A stretch of 64,000 nt of DNA from Hymenobacter aranciens (GTDB taxonomy: Bacteria > Bacteroidota > Bacteroidia > Cytophagales > Hymenobacteraceae): positions 1 through 64,000 of the forward strand of contig NZ_JAUQSY010000002.1 in assembly GCF_030580865.1 (NCBI RefSeq), in the 5' to 3' direction. Under the pieces are notes generated by a model that ran no database searches, was not told the origin of the DNA, and saw only the letters and a list, made by a program, of their open reading frames with translations. A program made the position numbers and the translations under genes. Positions 45,773 to 55,469 of this stretch are shown here, one piece after another (positions within the stretch are counted from its first letter, which is position 1; each line of letters starts with the position of its first letter).

Positions 45773-46510
45773 TTACCAGCCACTGGCCAGCACGTCGGCC
45801 ACGTGCAGGCACCTAAGCGGCAGCTTTTCCTTCTTAATGTAGGCCTCCAGGTGCATGAGGCAGCTCACGTCGGTGCTCACAATGTAATCAGCGCCAGTAT
45901 CGAGGGCGTGCTCCACTTTCTGCTGGGCCATCGCCACTGAAATAGCCTCAAACTTTACCGCGAAGGTGCCGCCAAAGCCGCAGCAGGTGGTGGTTTCGGC
46001 CATTTCGAGGCGTTCTAGGCCCGTTACGCCGTCGAGCAGCTGGCGCGGCTCCTCGCGGATTTTGCACTCGCGCAGGCCCGAGCAGGAGTCGTGGTAGGTG
46101 TATTTGCCAGTCAGGCTGGCACCGGGAATGTCAGTGATACCCAGCACCTGCACCAGAAACTCAGTGAGCTCGTAGGTGCGGGCCTGCACGCCACGGCAGG
46201 CGCCGGCCTGCGGCGTATCGGCAAAAAGGGACGAGTAGCTGTTGCGCACCATGCCCACGCAAGAAGCTGAGGGACTCACTACGTAGCGGCTGGCGTCGCC
46301 GGCAAAATCGCGCAGGAATTTCGTAGCCACGTCGCGACTTTGGGCCACGTAGCCAGCGTTGTAAGCGGGCTGGCCGCAGCAGGTTTGAGCGGGGTTGTAG
46401 TGCACCTGGCAGCCCACGGCTTCCAGCACCTTCACCATGTTCAAGGCGGTGTTGGGGTAGAGTTGGTCGACGAAGCAGGGGATGAAAATATCGACTTGAG
46501 GGGCAGGCAT
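45773..46510 (-). CDS. (Fe-S)-binding oxidoreductase subunit, LutA/LldE type
   Basis: A 245-residue protein with two CCG cysteine-rich domains (QTCCGQPAYN and TTCCGFGGTF), as in LutA/LldE and heterodisulfide reductase-like subunits. The partner subunits LutB/LutC are not in the window. The start codon overlaps the stop of the upstream gene (TGATG at 46508-46512), so it is coupled to it. A lactate-utilisation role is possible but unproven. Confidence 0.85.
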   Translation of the reverse strand: MPAPQVDIFIPCFVDQLYPNTALNMVKVLEAVGCQVHYNPAQTCCGQPAYNAGYVAQSRDVATKFLRDFAGDASRYVVSPSASCVGMVRNSYSSLFADTPQAGACRGVQARTYELTEFLVQVLGITDIPGASLTGKYTYHDSCSGLRECKIREEPRQLLDGVTGLERLEMAETTTCCGFGGTFAVKFEAISVAMAQQKVEHALDTGADYIVSTDVSCLMHLEAYIKKEKLPLRCLHVADVLASGW

Positions 46511-47028
46511 CAAAAATTAGCGCGACGGCGATAGAAGTAGTGAAAGATGGAAATGCCAAGTAACCATAAAATGTAAATGCCGCCTGACTTGGCAAGTTCA
46601 AAGTAGCGTTGATGTGTTTTTTTTAGGCTGTACACAATATGTCCAGTACTTTCCGCTTGATATACATCAAATTCGGAGTCGTTTTTCAAGCCAGGTATTT
46701 TCCAATCAGGGTCATAATACACCGTTAACGGCTGGTTAGGTCGTAACCGGTGTAACAGACTATCTAACGGGAATTCGTCATCACCATGTTCTTTAATTCC
46801 AAACCAATGGAAGTTATGTTTCAGTGTAATAGCCAAGTAGAAGCTATGGTCTTTGGTTGCAGTTCGCTGAATAGTGACAGTATCAATCACCCCATCGGTA
46901 CGGGACAGATTATCCAAGGAACGGTGAGCCGCTAACCGGGGAGAAACTAATATTAGCCAAACAAATGATAGAACCATGGCACAAATAGCTCCATAACCCA
47001 AAGCATTACGAACTGAAGTAGGTAGCAT
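46510..47028 (-). CDS. Two-helix membrane protein, DUF3592-like
   Basis: A 172-residue protein with membrane helices near 10-28 (GYGAICAMVLSFVWLILVS) and 148-166, enclosing a soluble domain with a VYYDPDWKIPGLKND segment that recalls DUF3592. GC is much lower than in the flanking genes and the codons differ, suggesting a recent insertion between two metabolic genes. Overlaps the next gene by one base. Confidence 0.7.
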   Translation of the reverse strand: MLPTSVRNALGYGAICAMVLSFVWLILVSPRLAAHRSLDNLSRTDGVIDTVTIQRTATKDHSFYLAITLKHNFHWFGIKEHGDDEFPLDSLLHRLRPNQPLTVYYDPDWKIPGLKNDSEFDVYQAESTGHIVYSLKKTHQRYFELAKSGGIYILWLLGISIFHYFYRRRANF

Positions 47029-47031
47029 TGG

Positions 47032-47880
47032 TTAGTGGAATACCTGTTCGCGGGCCATGCGCTGGGCCTGCGCAAAAGCGTCGAGGTCGAGCCCGGTTTC
47101 GAGGCCGTTTTCCAGTGCAAAGGCCAGCAGATTTTCCGTCGCCATGTTGCCCGTGAGCACATCGGCCGCCATGGGGCAGCCGCCGATGCCGCCAATGGCC
47201 CCGTCGAAGCGGCGGCAGCCGGCCTGGTAGGCAGCTTCTACTTTCTCGCGCCAGCTGTCGGGCGTGGAGTGCAAATGCGCGCCAAACTCAATGGCCGGAA
47301 ACGCCGGAATCAGCTCGGCAAACAACGGCGTGATAGTGGCCGCCGTGCTGGCCCCGATGGTATCGGACAGGGCTACGATGCGGATGCCCAAATTGGCCAG
47401 CTGCCGGGTGAAGTCGGCCACTACTTCCGGACTCCAGGGGTCGCCGTAGGGGTTGCCGAAGCCCATTGACAGATAGACTACTAACGTGCGGCTCTGCTTT
47501 CCGCACAATTCGTGCATAGAGGCTACGTCGGCCAGCGCTTCGGCGATGGTTTTATTGGTGTTGCGGCGCTGGAAGGTTTCCGATACCGACAGCGGGAAGC
47601 CCAGGTACTGGATTTCGGGGTGTTGCAGGGCAGTTTCGGCTCCGCGCAGATTGGCCACGATGGCCAGCAGCTTGGTGCGCGTCTGGCTCAGGTCGAGGCC
47701 TGCCAGCACCTCGGCCGTATCCTGCAACTGCGGAATGGCTTTCGGCGACACGAAGGAGCCGAAGTCCAGCGTGTCGAAGCCCACGCCCAGCAAAGTATTG
47801 AGATAGGCCGTTTTGGTGGCCGTAGGAATAAAATGGGTCAGGCCCTGCATGGCGTCGCGCGGGCATTCGATGAGTTTCAT
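47032..47880 (-). CDS. HMG-CoA lyase-like aldolase
   Basis: A 282-residue TIM-barrel enzyme. ECPRDAMQG gives the metal-binding Arg8-Asp9 pair, HLH at 202-204 binds the metal, and GGIGGCPMA carries the catalytic Cys235, matching the HMG-CoA lyase/homocitrate synthase family. It probably cleaves HMG-CoA in leucine or ketone-body catabolism. The first 31 codons of the longer frame are ignored (ATG 47880). Confidence 0.9.
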   Translation of the reverse strand: MKLIECPRDAMQGLTHFIPTATKTAYLNTLLGVGFDTLDFGSFVSPKAIPQLQDTAEVLAGLDLSQTRTKLLAIVANLRGAETALQHPEIQYLGFPLSVSETFQRRNTNKTIAEALADVASMHELCGKQSRTLVVYLSMGFGNPYGDPWSPEVVADFTRQLANLGIRIVALSDTIGASTAATITPLFAELIPAFPAIEFGAHLHSTPDSWREKVEAAYQAGCRRFDGAIGGIGGCPMAADVLTGNMATENLLAFALENGLETGLDLDAFAQAQRMAREQVFH

Positions 47881-47976
47881 GGGTGGAAAAGGAGCGGGTG
47901 GGAAAGTTCGGCAAAGGTAACGGGTAGGGCAGGGGCACGTAACGAACTTGGGCGCCCCGGCCGGGGTTTTCAACGC

Positions 47977-49329
47977 ATGACATTTTTGATGCGATGCGCG
48001 CGCCAGCCCCTCGGACTGGCGCTGCTTTTATCTACGCTGCTGCTGGGTGCCTGTAGCAAGCAGCAAACCCTGCAGGCACTGTTCCAGAAAACCACTCCGC
48101 ACCAGACCTACGCCCGCCAGCTCCGGCAGGCGGGCCTCGACCAGCGCGTGGCCGGTCGCGCCTGGCTGGCCGCCGCCGACCAGGCCCTGCGCGACTCGCT
48201 GACCGTGCCGCTGCCGTTCACCGAAACCGGCTATTTCCGCCCCGAGCAGCCCACGGCCAGCGGCTACCGCTACGCCGTGCGGGCCGGCGAGCAGCTGCAC
48301 GTCAGCCTCACGCTGGCGCCTGGTGCTACGGCGCGGGTATTTCTGGATGCGTTTGAGTTACGACCTGGTCAGGTCCCCATTCTCATTACCAGCGCCGATA
48401 CCACCGTGCTCGATTTTCGCTACCGCGCCGAGGTTGATGGTCAGCATCTGCTGCGGGTGCAGCCCGAGCTGCTGGCGACCGGGCGCTACATCCTGCGGGT
48501 GAGCCGCGAGCCCAGCCTGAGCGTGTTTCCGGTGCAGGGCCGCAGCGATGCCGCCGTGGGTAGCTTCTGGGGTGTCGACCGCGACGAGGGCGCCTGCCGG
48601 CACGAAGGCATCGATATTTTTGCTCCCAAAGGCACGCCCGTGCTAGCTGCTGCGGCTGGCTACATCACCCGCACCGGCGAAACGCCGCGCGGCGGCCGCG
48701 TGGTGTGGCTGGCTGATGCTGAGGGCGGAAACCACCTCTATTACGCGCACCTCGACCGCCAGCTGGTGCAGCCCGGCCAGCGCGTGCGGGCCGGCGATAC
48801 GCTGGGCCTGGTGGGCAACACCGGCAATGCCCGGACCACGCCGCCGCACCTGCATTTTGGCGTGTACCGCGCCGGACAGGGCGCCGTCGACCCCTTGCCC
48901 TTCGTGCATCGCGCCGACAAGCTGCCCGCACCATCCACTGGCCCCGACCAGCGGGGCGAGTTTGTACGGCTGAAAGTGGCGACGGCATTACGGCACAGCC
49001 CGTTGCAAAGCAAGTTGCTGGCTAATAACCGGCTAAGTTCGCAGATGCCGCTGCTGGTGCTGGGGCAACAGGGCGCGGCTTTGCGCGTCGAAACGCCGGA
49101 TGGCCGGCAGGGCTACGTGGCCGCCAAGGCGGTGGTAGCGGCAACGGCCAAACCACTGCGTAATTTGGTATTGCCTGCGGCTACCGAGCTGCTGGCGCAG
49201 CCCGTGGCGGGGGCTCCGGCCCGCATGGCGCTGGCCGCCCGCACGGCCGTGACGGTGCTGGGCCGCTCGGCTACGTTTGCCCTGTTGCGGGGACCAAAGG
49301 GGGAAGTCGGTTGGGCCGTGCTGGGGTAG
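47977..49329 (+). CDS. M23 family peptidase lipoprotein with SH3-like domain
   Basis: A 450-residue lipoprotein (lipobox LLLGAC). The LytM/M23 domain (about 190-310) has HEGID (His209, Asp213) and HLHF (His291, His293) as zinc ligands. A C-terminal SH3-like domain (about 320-450) with GYVAAKA and GWAVLG ends the protein. It should cut peptidoglycan peptides. ATG at 47977; the much longer upstream frame is antisense to the lyase gene. Confidence 0.9.
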   Translation: MTFLMRCARQPLGLALLLSTLLLGACSKQQTLQALFQKTTPHQTYARQLRQAGLDQRVAGRAWLAAADQALRDSLTVPLPFTETGYFRPEQPTASGYRYAVRAGEQLHVSLTLAPGATARVFLDAFELRPGQVPILITSADTTVLDFRYRAEVDGQHLLRVQPELLATGRYILRVSREPSLSVFPVQGRSDAAVGSFWGVDRDEGACRHEGIDIFAPKGTPVLAAAAGYITRTGETPRGGRVVWLADAEGGNHLYYAHLDRQLVQPGQRVRAGDTLGLVGNTGNARTTPPHLHFGVYRAGQGAVDPLPFVHRADKLPAPSTGPDQRGEFVRLKVATALRHSPLQSKLLANNRLSSQMPLLVLGQQGAALRVETPDGRQGYVAAKAVVAATAKPLRNLVLPAATELLAQPVAGAPARMALAARTAVTVLGRSATFALLRGPKGEVGWAVLG

Positions 49330-49482
49330 CCGGCGCAAATAAGTGAAAGGAAAGTGCCGAAAAGTCACAGACTGTCCGGGCGTCTTTCCCGTAGATTATA
49401 GAGGCCTTGCGTTAGGCCGCCGAAGGTTGTACTTTGCAGCCAATCCGCATCTTTTACGTTCTTTTCGCTCTCATTCTTTCTC

Positions 49483-50056
49483 ATGCCTGATTCTTCACAA
49501 ACCAACTGGGCCGATACGGCCGCCGCGTTACTTTCCAAGCTCTCGGGCGGCGTCGAGCTCAGCCTGGCCTTCGACCAAATGGAAGTACAAGTGCCTAGCC
49601 CGCAGGGGCCCGCCGCCACTTGGCGGGTCAATGGCTCGTTGCGCATTCGCACCAAGGGCGAGGCCCCGGCCGCTACTTCTACTCCTCAGCTGCCGCCCAG
49701 CCGGCCCGATACCATTGGCTAGCGGGCTGGAAATCGACGCGCAGTTGCTCCTTACTTGGAACGGGCACGATTTGCAGTTGGCTGCCGCTGGCACCTATCT
49801 CATTATCAACATTCCTAGCCAAAAGGTGCTCGACGAGCTGACGGCTGGCCCACCCAAGCCCGCCGGCTATGTGAAGCCGCCTAAAACCGGCCGTGAAGTG
49901 GACCCGCTGCAGCAAATCAACGACTTGATGCGACGGCTGGGCTTGGTGCTCGACCTGCGGGTGGGCGGCAAAACCTACGTCACTTTCGGCGTGCAGCGCA
50001 CTCCCAAAATAACCCTCAATGCTGTGCTGGGCAAAATCGGCTCCTTCTTCCGCTAA
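49483..50056 (+). CDS. Hypothetical protein, split by a frameshift
   Basis: Two overlapping frames share what looks like one protein. Frame 1 (49483-49722) encodes 79 residues, starting MPDSSQTNWADTAAALL. Frame 2 carries the rest, from SGLEIDAQLLLTWNGHDLQL to AVLGKIGSFFR at 50056. The stop of frame 1 (TAG 49720) overlaps a TTG (49715) that could start frame 2. Either a one-base error, a broken gene, programmed shift, or two coupled genes. No family recognised. Confidence 0.6.
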
Positions 50057-50139
50057 AGTTCGAAGCAACTATTCGGCCCGTTACCCGGTCTTGCTGCCCG
50101 AAGCTCTGCCTGCCTTTTCTATCCAAGCTGCCCCATGAT

Positions 50140-50787
50140 ATGAACCCCGACCGCAACTCTAAGAACCGCATTGATTCCGAGCGCCGGGCATCACCTTTGC
50201 GCCGTATTGAGCAGATTCCGCAGTCGCTGGTCGTGCTATATTTTATCATCGTGGCTATTGCCAGCATGTTTGCATGTTTGCTGGTGGCGTACGTTTATAC
50301 GCACACCGTCAACGATGTTGCATCGAATATGTACTCATTTCCGCGCTATTTCTCGCTCAGTACCATTGTATTGCTAGGAAGTAGCTACGTTCTCAGCCAG
50401 GCCCGGGGGCTCTACGAGCAGGACGACCTGACCATGCTGGCACGGTGCCTGGGCGCCACGCTGCTGCTGGGTTGCGTGTTTGCCGGCCTGCAGGTGTTGG
50501 GCTGGCGCGAGCTGTGGGGGCAGGGGGTGGAGCTTTCCGGCCGCAACGGGCATGGCACTTACCTCTACATTATTTCGGGGCTGCACGTGGCCCACGTGCT
50601 GGCCGGGATGGTGTATTTGCTGGTGGTGCTGCTGCGCGTTATCCACGCCGACCAGGATGCCGTGCGCTCGCTGGTGTTCATACGTAATCCATACTACCGG
50701 CGCCAGCTGACGATGTTAAGCACCTATTGGCACTTCGTGGACGGCCTGTGGGTGTTGTTGTTTGCGGTTTTTCTGCTGCTGTACTGA
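50140..50787 (+). CDS. Haem-copper oxidase subunit III-like protein
   Basis: A 215-residue membrane protein with five helices and the subunit III signatures HGTYLYIISGLHVAHVLAG (about 147-165) and TYWHFVDGLWVLLF near the C-terminus. It belongs to cytochrome c/quinol oxidase subunit III. No subunit I or II is nearby, so it is an orphan copy, perhaps serving an oxidase encoded elsewhere. Confidence 0.88.
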   Translation: MNPDRNSKNRIDSERRASPLRRIEQIPQSLVVLYFIIVAIASMFACLLVAYVYTHTVNDVASNMYSFPRYFSLSTIVLLGSSYVLSQARGLYEQDDLTMLARCLGATLLLGCVFAGLQVLGWRELWGQGVELSGRNGHGTYLYIISGLHVAHVLAGMVYLLVVLLRVIHADQDAVRSLVFIRNPYYRRQLTMLSTYWHFVDGLWVLLFAVFLLLY

Positions 50788-50799
50788 GCACTAAATTGC

Positions 50800-50865
50800 A
50801 TTACGCGTAAAAGGCGGGCGTTAAAAGGTCATATTGCCTTTTGACGCCCGCCTTTTACGCGTAAT
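50800..50865. terminator. Bidirectional intrinsic terminator
   Basis: Arms 50800-50828 and 50837-50865 (29 bases, one G-U) with core AAAAGGCGGGCGTTAAAAGG, between converging genes. Ends are ATTACGCGTAA / TTACGCGTAAT. Confidence 0.88.
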
Positions 50866-50885
50866 CCAGACTTTCTGTTAACCAG

Positions 50886-53120
50886 CTACTTAATTACCTC
50901 CAGCCAGCCCTTGTAGCGCCGACCGTCGGTGTAGCTAACGAGGTAAAAGTAGATGCCCGCGCTGTCGTTGCCGCCCCAGCGAAAATCGCGGTCTGCAGTC
51001 TCATACACCTGCTGGCCCCAGCGCGAAAAAATCTGGATGGTGGCAAACTGAGCGTCGCAAAAATTCTGGGGTAAGTCGGGCAGGCGGAAGGCATCATTCA
51101 GACCATCACCATTGGGGGTGATAATATTGTAGAGCTTAAGCGTGGTCGAATCAGGGTTTAAAGCCTCGAAGCGCACACGGTGCTGCTGGGGCAGTGGCCG
51201 GCAGGTGGCATCGAGTAGTTGGAAGGTCACCGTTAGGTCGCGGTGCAGGTTGACGCTGGCGCAGCTGGCATCCCAGTAGAAGGTGCCGCTGGCGCGCCCG
51301 CTGCCATTGGTGGCCGAAAACCGCATGCCGGCATCGGCCAGATTAAAGCTTTCGGCTCCGGCCGTCAGGGTCAGGTTGTCGCCGTCAGCATCGAAGCCTT
51401 CGAGGGTCGCACTGTAGCTCTCATTCAGTAAGCTCTTTACGACTGCCACGGTGCCGGCCGGGGCGGCGGGTAGAGTAGTGGTGAGTACGGGCGCGGTATT
51501 GCTGTATTCCACCACTATGGGCACCGACACGGAAGCCGTTTCCCGCCCGCCACAAGGCTCGGAGGTAGAGGTGAAAATAAACTCACGCGTATCCTGCCCC
51601 ACAGCCTGGCAATCGACCAGCCAGCTAAAGCGCCCGCGCCGCTCGCCATTCACGGTGGCCTGGGTGAGCGTAGCGCCCAGGCTGGCGGGGCTGAAACCAC
51701 GCCCGCTCATTCCTAAGGTCAGCGCATCGCGGTCGGGGTCGGTACCGATTACGTCAAAAGTCACTACGTCGCCAATGCGAACCCGCAACGGTAGCACGGG
51801 GCCGGCGGTAGTGCTGATGGTGGGTGGCGAGTTGGGTGGCGGCACGGCCGTGAACGCTACCCGCACGGTATCGCGGCGGGGCAGGCTGCAGCCGTCGTCG
51901 CCCACTATCACATCCAGCAAAAACACCTTGCCCTTACTGTCAATACAATTCGGAAAGCAGAGCGTCGCCGTGAGCGTATCGGCCATGCCCGGCCCGCGCA
52001 CTGTGCCCGAAGTAACGGACGTGAAATTGGGCATCAGCCCCGAAAAATTTACGGCCCGTAACGACAGCGCCAGCCGCGAACCCGGGTCGGGGTCGGTGAA
52101 GCGCAGCTGCACGCAGCGGTTGCTGCCCGGGGAGAAATGCAGCGTGTCGCGCCCCGGCTGGTAACGCACCGGGCTAGTGGGCGAGGGCTGCAGCACAACG
52201 GACGGATTTTGGTTGATGGCACAGTTGAGCACCTGCATCTGAAAATCGCGTCGCGATTCCCCAATCTTCTCACCATCACGGTACTCCGAGCAACGCACAC
52301 CAAACACGAACAGCCCGATATTGGTGGGGCGCACCGTCAGGAGCCCGGTGCGAGCGTCGATGCGCAACGGCGGACTGCCCGGAATCTGGTTGTTCGGGCC
52401 CAGGCCCACGCGCCAGTCAATCTGGCTGTAGGGGGCGGGCAAAGCCGCCGCGGGCTTAGGCAGGTCGCTGTCAGAGTGACCATTCAGCGGCGTTACCAGG
52501 TCGTACACCAGGGAGTCGCCATCGGCATCTACCCCACCAAAATCGTAATAAAACAGCTCGTTACGGCAGGCATAATCGGCCAGCGGCGGAAAAATCCGCG
52601 GGGTCGAGTCGATGAACGGCTGGCCGTTGCGCACCACGGCTGGAAACTCCAGGTAGAACGCCTGCCCTGCCGCGCCAGGAGACATAATATTGCTGATGTT
52701 GTTGTTGCGACAGCAGCGCTCCACCGCCACATAATATCCCTGCGGATGGTCGAAGGTGTTGGCAGCAAGCTTTATAGCCTTGCTGTATACCAGCTTGCGC
52801 GTGCTGAGCGTGGGCACCGCGCAGGCCGGATTGGTGTAATTAACAAAGGTGTTGCTCACCAGCGGCAGCAGCACATTCATCTGCCGGCTATTATTGCTTT
52901 TCTGAAAGATGCTGGCCGTCAAATCAGCATCCAAGGCGTTGGGGCTGCCGTTGTAGGCATCAAAATACAGGTTGAGAATGAGTCGGTAATTATCGCCGTT
53001 TTGGTGTACCAGCTCCAGTTCGCCGCCCACAATGTGCGTGGCCCTGGCTGGCAAAGCCCCCAGCAGCACGACCACCAGCATGGCCCGCAACACCCCACCT
53101 AGCCTTGAGAAAACACTCAT
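50886..53120 (-). CDS. T9SS type B sorting-domain (gliding motility-associated) protein
   Basis: A 744-residue secreted protein from ATG 53120 with a signal peptide ending PARA. The centre holds Ig/cadherin-like beta domains (NSPPTISTTAGPVLPL, FDVIGTDPDRDALTL). The C-terminal 90 residues are a gliding-motility C-terminal (CHU_C/type B) sorting domain: NIITPNGDGLNDAF, IFSRWGQQVYE and YKGWLEVIK. Exported by T9SS; probably surface-attached. Confidence 0.9.
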   Translation of the reverse strand: MSVFSRLGGVLRAMLVVVLLGALPARATHIVGGELELVHQNGDNYRLILNLYFDAYNGSPNALDADLTASIFQKSNNSRQMNVLLPLVSNTFVNYTNPACAVPTLSTRKLVYSKAIKLAANTFDHPQGYYVAVERCCRNNNISNIMSPGAAGQAFYLEFPAVVRNGQPFIDSTPRIFPPLADYACRNELFYYDFGGVDADGDSLVYDLVTPLNGHSDSDLPKPAAALPAPYSQIDWRVGLGPNNQIPGSPPLRIDARTGLLTVRPTNIGLFVFGVRCSEYRDGEKIGESRRDFQMQVLNCAINQNPSVVLQPSPTSPVRYQPGRDTLHFSPGSNRCVQLRFTDPDPGSRLALSLRAVNFSGLMPNFTSVTSGTVRGPGMADTLTATLCFPNCIDSKGKVFLLDVIVGDDGCSLPRRDTVRVAFTAVPPPNSPPTISTTAGPVLPLRVRIGDVVTFDVIGTDPDRDALTLGMSGRGFSPASLGATLTQATVNGERRGRFSWLVDCQAVGQDTREFIFTSTSEPCGGRETASVSVPIVVEYSNTAPVLTTTLPAAPAGTVAVVKSLLNESYSATLEGFDADGDNLTLTAGAESFNLADAGMRFSATNGSGRASGTFYWDASCASVNLHRDLTVTFQLLDATCRPLPQQHRVRFEALNPDSTTLKLYNIITPNGDGLNDAFRLPDLPQNFCDAQFATIQIFSRWGQQVYETADRDFRWGGNDSAGIYFYLVSYTDGRRYKGWLEVIK

Positions 53121-53317
53121 TTGTAGCAGAAAAAGAAAAATTGCCCGCAAGTTACGCTTCTCATTGCTAATTTTCAGCAATATCCGTAGGCTCGCTTGCA
53201 CTTCGGAACCACCAGGATGACCGGAAGGTTAGCCCGAAGGTTGCCTTAACTTGCAGGCCCAACCAGCACCCGGCTTTTGCCGTTCCTACTACCGTCATTT
53301 TCTTGCTGCTCATTTCT

Positions 53318-55384
53318 ATGCTTCGTTCTTTTTACGCCTTTGCTCTTGGTAGCTTGCTACTCAGCGCGGGAGCTGCCCAGGCCCAGTCGCAGGTTCCTCG
53401 CCCCACGCACGATTTTGCTATCACCCCCGCCGACCTGGCCGGCGACGCTGCCCGCCAATGCGCCACGGCGCACATCGGCGCGGCCCAGCGGCGGCCCAGC
53501 ACCACTATCCTGCACCGCGCCAAGATGGAGCGCTACGACGTGAAGTACTACAAGCTCGACCTAGCCCTCGAAAACAACTCGCGCGATGTGGCCGGCTCGG
53601 TCTGGATGCGCGTGCGGGTGCGCACGCAGGCCATCGACTCGCTGGCCTTCGAGCTATATCAGGGGCCGGCTGGTACCGCCACTCTGCTCATCGACTCGGT
53701 GGTTATCAATGGCCGGCGCTCGCCCGGCATCCGGCGCATCGGCCCCGACGCCACCGCCGCCCTGGCCCAGCCTGCCGCCGCCAACTCGCTGCTCGATGCC
53801 CGCATCTACTATCACGGCACGGCGCCCAACGGCAACTCGTCGGCCATCGGCAATGCCTTCAACACGGCCACCCGCTACCGCATGGACGGCGTGTATTACC
53901 CTTATGATGTGACCTGGAGCCTCTCGGAGCCGTTCTCGGCCCATGAGTGGTTTCCCTGCAAGCAGGTGCTGACCGACAAAGCCGATTCCAGCGACGTGTG
54001 GGTAACTACCACGCTGCCGAATAAGGTGGGCTCCAACGGCGTGCTGAGCCGCACCGTGACGCTGCCTAATAATAAAGTGCGCTACGAGTGGAAGTCGCGT
54101 CATCCCATTGCCTACTACCTCATTTCGGTGGCTGTAGCGCCTTACATTGAAACCGTTAGCTATGCCAACCCCGCAGGCGGCCCGCGCATTCCCATCGTCG
54201 ATTACGTGTATGACCAGAATGCGCTGAGCTACTACCAGACCGAAATCAACCGCACTGCGGGTTTCATCGAAAATTATTCCGGCATCGTGGGACTCTATCC
54301 CTTTGCCAACGAAAAGTACGGGCACTCCATGGCGCCCATCGGCGGCGGTATGGAGCACCAGACTATGACCACGCAGGATGGTTTTGACTTTACCCTCACT
54401 GCCCACGAGCTGTTTCACCAGTGGTTTGGCAACAACGTAACCTGCGGCAGCTGGGAGGATATCTGGCTGAACGAAAGCTTCGCATCCTACGGCGAGTATA
54501 TGTCGCTACAAGTCTTTAGTACGCCCGCCGCCGCCCGCAGCTGGATGGATACGGCCCACCAATACGCCCTCAGCAACTCCGGTAGCGTGTACGTGCCCGA
54601 TACCACTAGCGTCGGCCGTATTTTCAATTACTACCTGACTTATAAGAAGGGCGCCGGCGTAGTCCACATGCTGCGCTACCTGCTGCAGGACGACACCAAA
54701 TTTTACCGCGCCCTGCGCACTTATCAAAGCCAGTACGCCAACTCTACGGCCCGCACGGCCGACATGCAGCGCATTTTCGAGGCCGAAGCGGGCCGCTCGC
54801 TCACGTATTTCTTTCAGCAGTGGTTTCGGGGCCAGGGCTACCCCAGCTTCGATGTGCGCTGGAACCAGGTAGGCGGCAGCTTCGGAATGCGCGTCAGTGA
54901 AACGACTTCCGAGCCGGGGGTGACGCCTTTTTTTGACACCGATGTGGATTACCGTCTGACATTCAGTGACGGTAGTACCCGCACCATTCGCGTGCATCAG
55001 GACCAGCCCACTATTAACTACAGCACACCCGTGGCGGGCAATGTCACCAATGTGGAAGTTGACCCCGACCAGTGGATACTCAACGAACCCGGCGCTACCA
55101 ATTTCGATGCGTCGCTCACGCTGGCTAGCCGCGCCAGCGCTGCTATTCTGCCCCTGCAGGTATATCCTAACCCCTGCCGCGAGCAGCTGCTGCTGCAAGA
55201 CCTGCCCGCCGCCCGCGCTACTGCCGAAGTGCTCGACGTGACTGGCCGCGTAGTGCTGCGCCAGGTTGTCGAAGCTGCTAGCCCCAAGCTGCACACTACC
55301 ACCCTGGCGCCCGGCATCTACGGCCTGCGCCTGCTGAGTGCCAGCGGCGAGCGACTGGCCCAGGGGCGCTTCGTGCGCGAGTAA
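53318..55384 (+). CDS. M1 family aminopeptidase with T9SS sorting domain
   Basis: A 688-residue secreted metallopeptidase. Signal peptide ends GAAQAQ (about 23). The zinc motif HELFH is at 363-367 and the third ligand Glu386 is in WLNESFA with the exact M1 spacing of 18. A GGMEHQTM exopeptidase loop (GAMEN-like) precedes it. A type A sorting domain (YPNPCREQLLL onward) ends the protein, so it works outside the cell, cutting N-terminal residues from peptides. Confidence 0.93.
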   Translation: MLRSFYAFALGSLLLSAGAAQAQSQVPRPTHDFAITPADLAGDAARQCATAHIGAAQRRPSTTILHRAKMERYDVKYYKLDLALENNSRDVAGSVWMRVRVRTQAIDSLAFELYQGPAGTATLLIDSVVINGRRSPGIRRIGPDATAALAQPAAANSLLDARIYYHGTAPNGNSSAIGNAFNTATRYRMDGVYYPYDVTWSLSEPFSAHEWFPCKQVLTDKADSSDVWVTTTLPNKVGSNGVLSRTVTLPNNKVRYEWKSRHPIAYYLISVAVAPYIETVSYANPAGGPRIPIVDYVYDQNALSYYQTEINRTAGFIENYSGIVGLYPFANEKYGHSMAPIGGGMEHQTMTTQDGFDFTLTAHELFHQWFGNNVTCGSWEDIWLNESFASYGEYMSLQVFSTPAAARSWMDTAHQYALSNSGSVYVPDTTSVGRIFNYYLTYKKGAGVVHMLRYLLQDDTKFYRALRTYQSQYANSTARTADMQRIFEAEAGRSLTYFFQQWFRGQGYPSFDVRWNQVGGSFGMRVSETTSEPGVTPFFDTDVDYRLTFSDGSTRTIRVHQDQPTINYSTPVAGNVTNVEVDPDQWILNEPGATNFDASLTLASRASAAILPLQVYPNPCREQLLLQDLPAARATAEVLDVTGRVVLRQVVEAASPKLHTTTLAPGIYGLRLLSASGERLAQGRFVRE

Positions 55385-55400
55385 ACCCCAGGTAAAACTA

Positions 55401-55438
55401 AAAAAGTCGGCTGCTCTCATTGGAGCAGCCGACTTTTT
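55401..55438. terminator. Bidirectional intrinsic terminator
   Basis: Arms 55401-55416 and 55423-55438 (AAAAAGTCGGCTGCTC, 6-base loop) followed by a T-run. Confidence 0.9.
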
Positions 55439-55469
55439 TTATGTCCTGAAGCCAGTTTAATAGGCTTGC

